Shown here: piece after piece, positions 62,578 through 64,000 of the stretch
Position numbering within the stretch: position 1 is the stretch's first letter
How the letters are laid out: each line of letters opens with the position of its first letter
NCBI GenBank assembly: GCA_946411385.1
Contig: CAMKDV010000005.1
Coordinates: 62,001 to 126,000 of the forward strand
From: an uncultured Bacteroidales bacterium
GTDB lineage: Bacteria; Bacteroidota; Bacteroidia; Bacteroidales; Paludibacteraceae
Direction: 5' to 3'
Length of the DNA: 64,000 nt
Program-made: the position numbers and the translations under genes
The notes under the pieces: generated by a model
What the model was told of the DNA's origin: nothing
What the model saw: the letters and a program-made list of their open reading frames with translations, nothing else
The model's database searches: none

Positions 62578-62990
62578 GTGTAGTATTTTCAAATTTGAAA
62601 CTCAATGAGGCGTGCAAAGAACAGCACCACCTTGCATTGGAAAGGGGCTTCGAGCCACAACCTGTAGCAGTGAACTTGATGCTGATCGTCTCTGAACTAT
62701 CTGAGGCACTGGAGGCAGACCGCAAAAACAGACACGCTGATTTCAAAGTATTCGGCGACACCTACGAATTAGAAATGAGCGATTTTGCAGGTACGTTCCC
62801 GAACAGGCCACCGGCTTACAAAACAGCATTTGAAGCGGGTATCAAAGACACGTTTGAAGATGAATTAGCAGATGCTTTCATGCGGCTTATGGATTTATGT
62901 GGAGAGTATAACATTGACATAGAAAAACACATCCACATGAAAGCGCAGTACAATGAATTGCGACCGCCAAAACACGGAAAGGAGTATTGA
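62574..62990 (+). CDS. MazG-like nucleotide pyrophosphohydrolase
   Basis: 138 residues, all alpha. VSELSEALEADR supplies the ExxE part and FEDELADAFMRLMDL the ExxD part of the MazG/all-alpha NTP-PPase site. Phage copies clean up noncanonical NTPs or lower (p)ppGpp. The family motif is clear; substrate unknown. Confidence 0.85.
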   Translation: MSVVFSNLKLNEACKEQHHLALERGFEPQPVAVNLMLIVSELSEALEADRKNRHADFKVFGDTYELEMSDFAGTFPNRPPAYKTAFEAGIKDTFEDELADAFMRLMDLCGEYNIDIEKHIHMKAQYNELRPPKHGKEY

Positions 62991-62993
62991 GTT

Positions 62994-63158
62994 ATGAAAC
63001 AACTTACTATATTAAAGAGGTTGTATTATCGGTGCTTAAATACAGACCAAAATCTGATTTGTAAGTTAGATAATCACGACGAGATCTTTACCGTCAATGA
63101 GAATTATCGGCAGCTTTTAATAAAGCGCATAAAGGAACTGCAATGCAATGAAAATTGA
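62994..63158 (+). CDS. Very small prophage protein
   Basis: 54 residues, KQLTILKRLYYRCLNTDQNL at the start; basic, no family. Three bases after the MazG-like stop and overlapping the next gene by 11 bases, which suggests a real coupled frame. Confidence 0.5.
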   Translation: MKQLTILKRLYYRCLNTDQNLICKLDNHDEIFTVNENYRQLLIKRIKELQCNEN

Positions 63159-63504
63159 CAATCAAGAAACGGTAAGTATTGAGGTTCGCCTACCATCAGG
63201 ATCTTCATTCCTTTGGAAAAGCCTGTTTGATGACTTGAAAAATACGAAGCTCACTTTTTCAGATGAAGCAGGGCGCAGTATTACATATAAAGTCAATAAA
63301 CCAGAAGATTTGAGAAACGCAGAATATGGTACCGAATTATTTGGCCTTTTACGTAACGGAGACGTTTTTCAAGGAATGTTCATGCTATTTATCGAGGATG
63401 AGAATAAGATTATTTATCAAAACGCAAATCCGAAATATCCGTTAGTATTTAGCATTCCGCTGACAGACATTTTTGGCTGGGTAGATCTGAATAGACCTAT
63501 TTAA
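63148..63504 (+). CDS. Prophage protein of unknown function
   Basis: 118 residues, beta-rich: SIEVRLPSGSSFLWKSLFDD, then VFQGMFMLFIEDENKIIYQN. No family recognised. Last rightward gene before the convergent terminator. Confidence 0.65.
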   Translation: MKIDNQETVSIEVRLPSGSSFLWKSLFDDLKNTKLTFSDEAGRSITYKVNKPEDLRNAEYGTELFGLLRNGDVFQGMFMLFIEDENKIIYQNANPKYPLVFSIPLTDIFGWVDLNRPI

Positions 63505-63529
63505 GAATGATGTTCCCTACTTACAACAG

Positions 63530-63553
63530 GAAAGCACCCGCGAAGGTGCTTTC
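63530..63553. terminator. Terminator between early genes and late genes
   Basis: GAAAGCACC (63530-63538) and GGTGCTTTC (63545-63553), nine perfect pairs with a 6-base loop; T-rich tail on the right. It separates the convergent early and late transcripts. Confidence 0.85.
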
Positions 63554-63558
63554 TTGTT

Positions 63559-64000
63559 TTATGAGGTTGCCGGGTGTTGGACTTCCGCACCGACTTCAAA
63601 GATGATGTTCCGGCTGCTCTTGGTGGTGTATGGGTATGCAGTGGCATCCGTCACATGGCACGTGTACGTTTCCCTGTTATCTTCCAACTCGCCATGATCA
63701 TTGTCTGTGACGGACTGCAAATGACACAACGAATCCATAGTGCGTTTGTCCTGAGTGGTATGCAATCCGAACAATGCCTTGTGAATGGTGTCTAAGAACT
63801 CAAACACGGTATTGGTATCAGACCAACGTCCGACGCGACTGTCTGTCACCACATGCAGCGTAATCTGCACGTCCGCTTCACGTACCCCATGCGGCAAAGT
63901 GCGCCACGTAATAGGTGCAAACTCAATGAACACCGCCGGACAATTGAACGGCTGTTCCTCCTCAGCATATTCCAATTGATTGTTCCAGCGTTCTACGTAC
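63559..64000 (-). CDS. Tail-completion-like late phage protein, N-terminus outside the window
   Basis: The frame is open to the right edge (at least 146 codons visible). CPAVFIEFAPITWRTLPHGV, VQITLHVVTDSRVG and FEFLDTIHKALFGL give the outline of small tail-terminator/minor tail proteins of Mu-like phages. A TTG at 63975 is not needed as start since the frame continues. It is the first seen member of the leftward late block. Confidence 0.6.
   Translation of the reverse strand, partial: YVERWNNQLEYAEEEQPFNCPAVFIEFAPITWRTLPHGVREADVQITLHVVTDSRVGRWSDTNTVFEFLDTIHKALFGLHTTQDKRTMDSLCHLQSVTDNDHGELEDNRETYTCHVTDATAYPYTTKSSRNIIFEVGAEVQHPATS

Larger units (their letters stand above)
53705..64000 (+). mobile_element. 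Mu-like transposable prophage, left part (runs past the window)
   Basis: The gene order is that of Mu-like phages: repressor on the left facing outward, divergent early genes with Mu-type transposase and MuB-like ATPase, a run of small early genes, a MazG-like enzyme, then late genes. The left boundary at 53705 is a placeholder just after the terminator; the true end lies between about 53312 and 53957. The first late gene is on the minus strand at the window edge. No integrase of the tyrosine or serine type is present. Confidence 0.8.

Overview
The window reads as a chromosomal piece of a Bacteroidales bacterium. The evidence is the promoter style (TTTG, 19-20 bases, TAnnTTTG, seen at seven places), a complete Bat aerotolerance operon, DUF4292, DUF4494 and BatE-type families, an EnvC-like/TPR/DUF4292 cluster, cobalamin-dependent methylmalonyl-CoA mutase in two subunits, and secreted proteins that carry Bacteroidetes-type C-terminal sorting tails. 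I cannot fix the genus; a Paludibacteraceae-like or related gut lineage would fit, but that is a guess.

Bases 1-43430 are mostly ordinary core genome: the end of an S9 peptidase, a FucP-like sugar transporter, a secreted endonuclease I, a BAX-inhibitor-1 protein, mutA-mutB, an exosortase-like protein beside tsaD, waaA, a NUDIX hydrolase after a secreted beta-helix protein, and a long leftward run (lipid kinase, TPR, DUF4292, EnvC-like, FKBP, lipoprotein, rimM, SpoU methylase, U32). Then come hemW with a class A PBP, rarA, an AmpG-like transporter, a phosphodiester-glycosidase-like secreted protein, a CNNM-type protein and the leftward operon moxR - DUF58 - membrane protein - batA - batB/batC fusion - batD - batE. 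Many intercistronic gaps hold short tandem arrays, six of them with a 7-base period.

Bases 43431-53311 are an accessory island that is visibly AT-richer in its second half. It starts with a DinD-like BRO-N gene flanked by an imperfect direct repeat, then a strongly folded ~205-nt RNA gene with its own terminator (6S-like in layout), a 92-residue unknown protein, and a ~190-nt structured leader that ends in an intrinsic terminator only ten bases before the next ATG. The following five-gene operon encodes a C5-cytosine methyltransferase, a MORC/MutL-like GHKL ATPase, a Z1-domain helicase-like ATPase, a DUF4420 PD-(D/E)XK nuclease and an unrecognised protein. This matches the predicted MORC-type restriction-modification systems and the published Mza defence type, apart from the last gene and the leader RNA.

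Bases ~53700-64000 are the left part of a Mu-like transposable prophage: LexA-like repressor facing left, a divergent promoter/operator, a small HTH protein, Mu-type transposase, MuB-like AAA ATPase, a RecA-like ATPase, a GemA-like protein, a string of small early genes (one a two-zinc-knuckle protein of 59 residues), DUF4494, a PAPS-reductase-like enzyme, a MazG-like pyrophosphohydrolase, and at the right edge the first late (tail-type) gene on the opposite strand.
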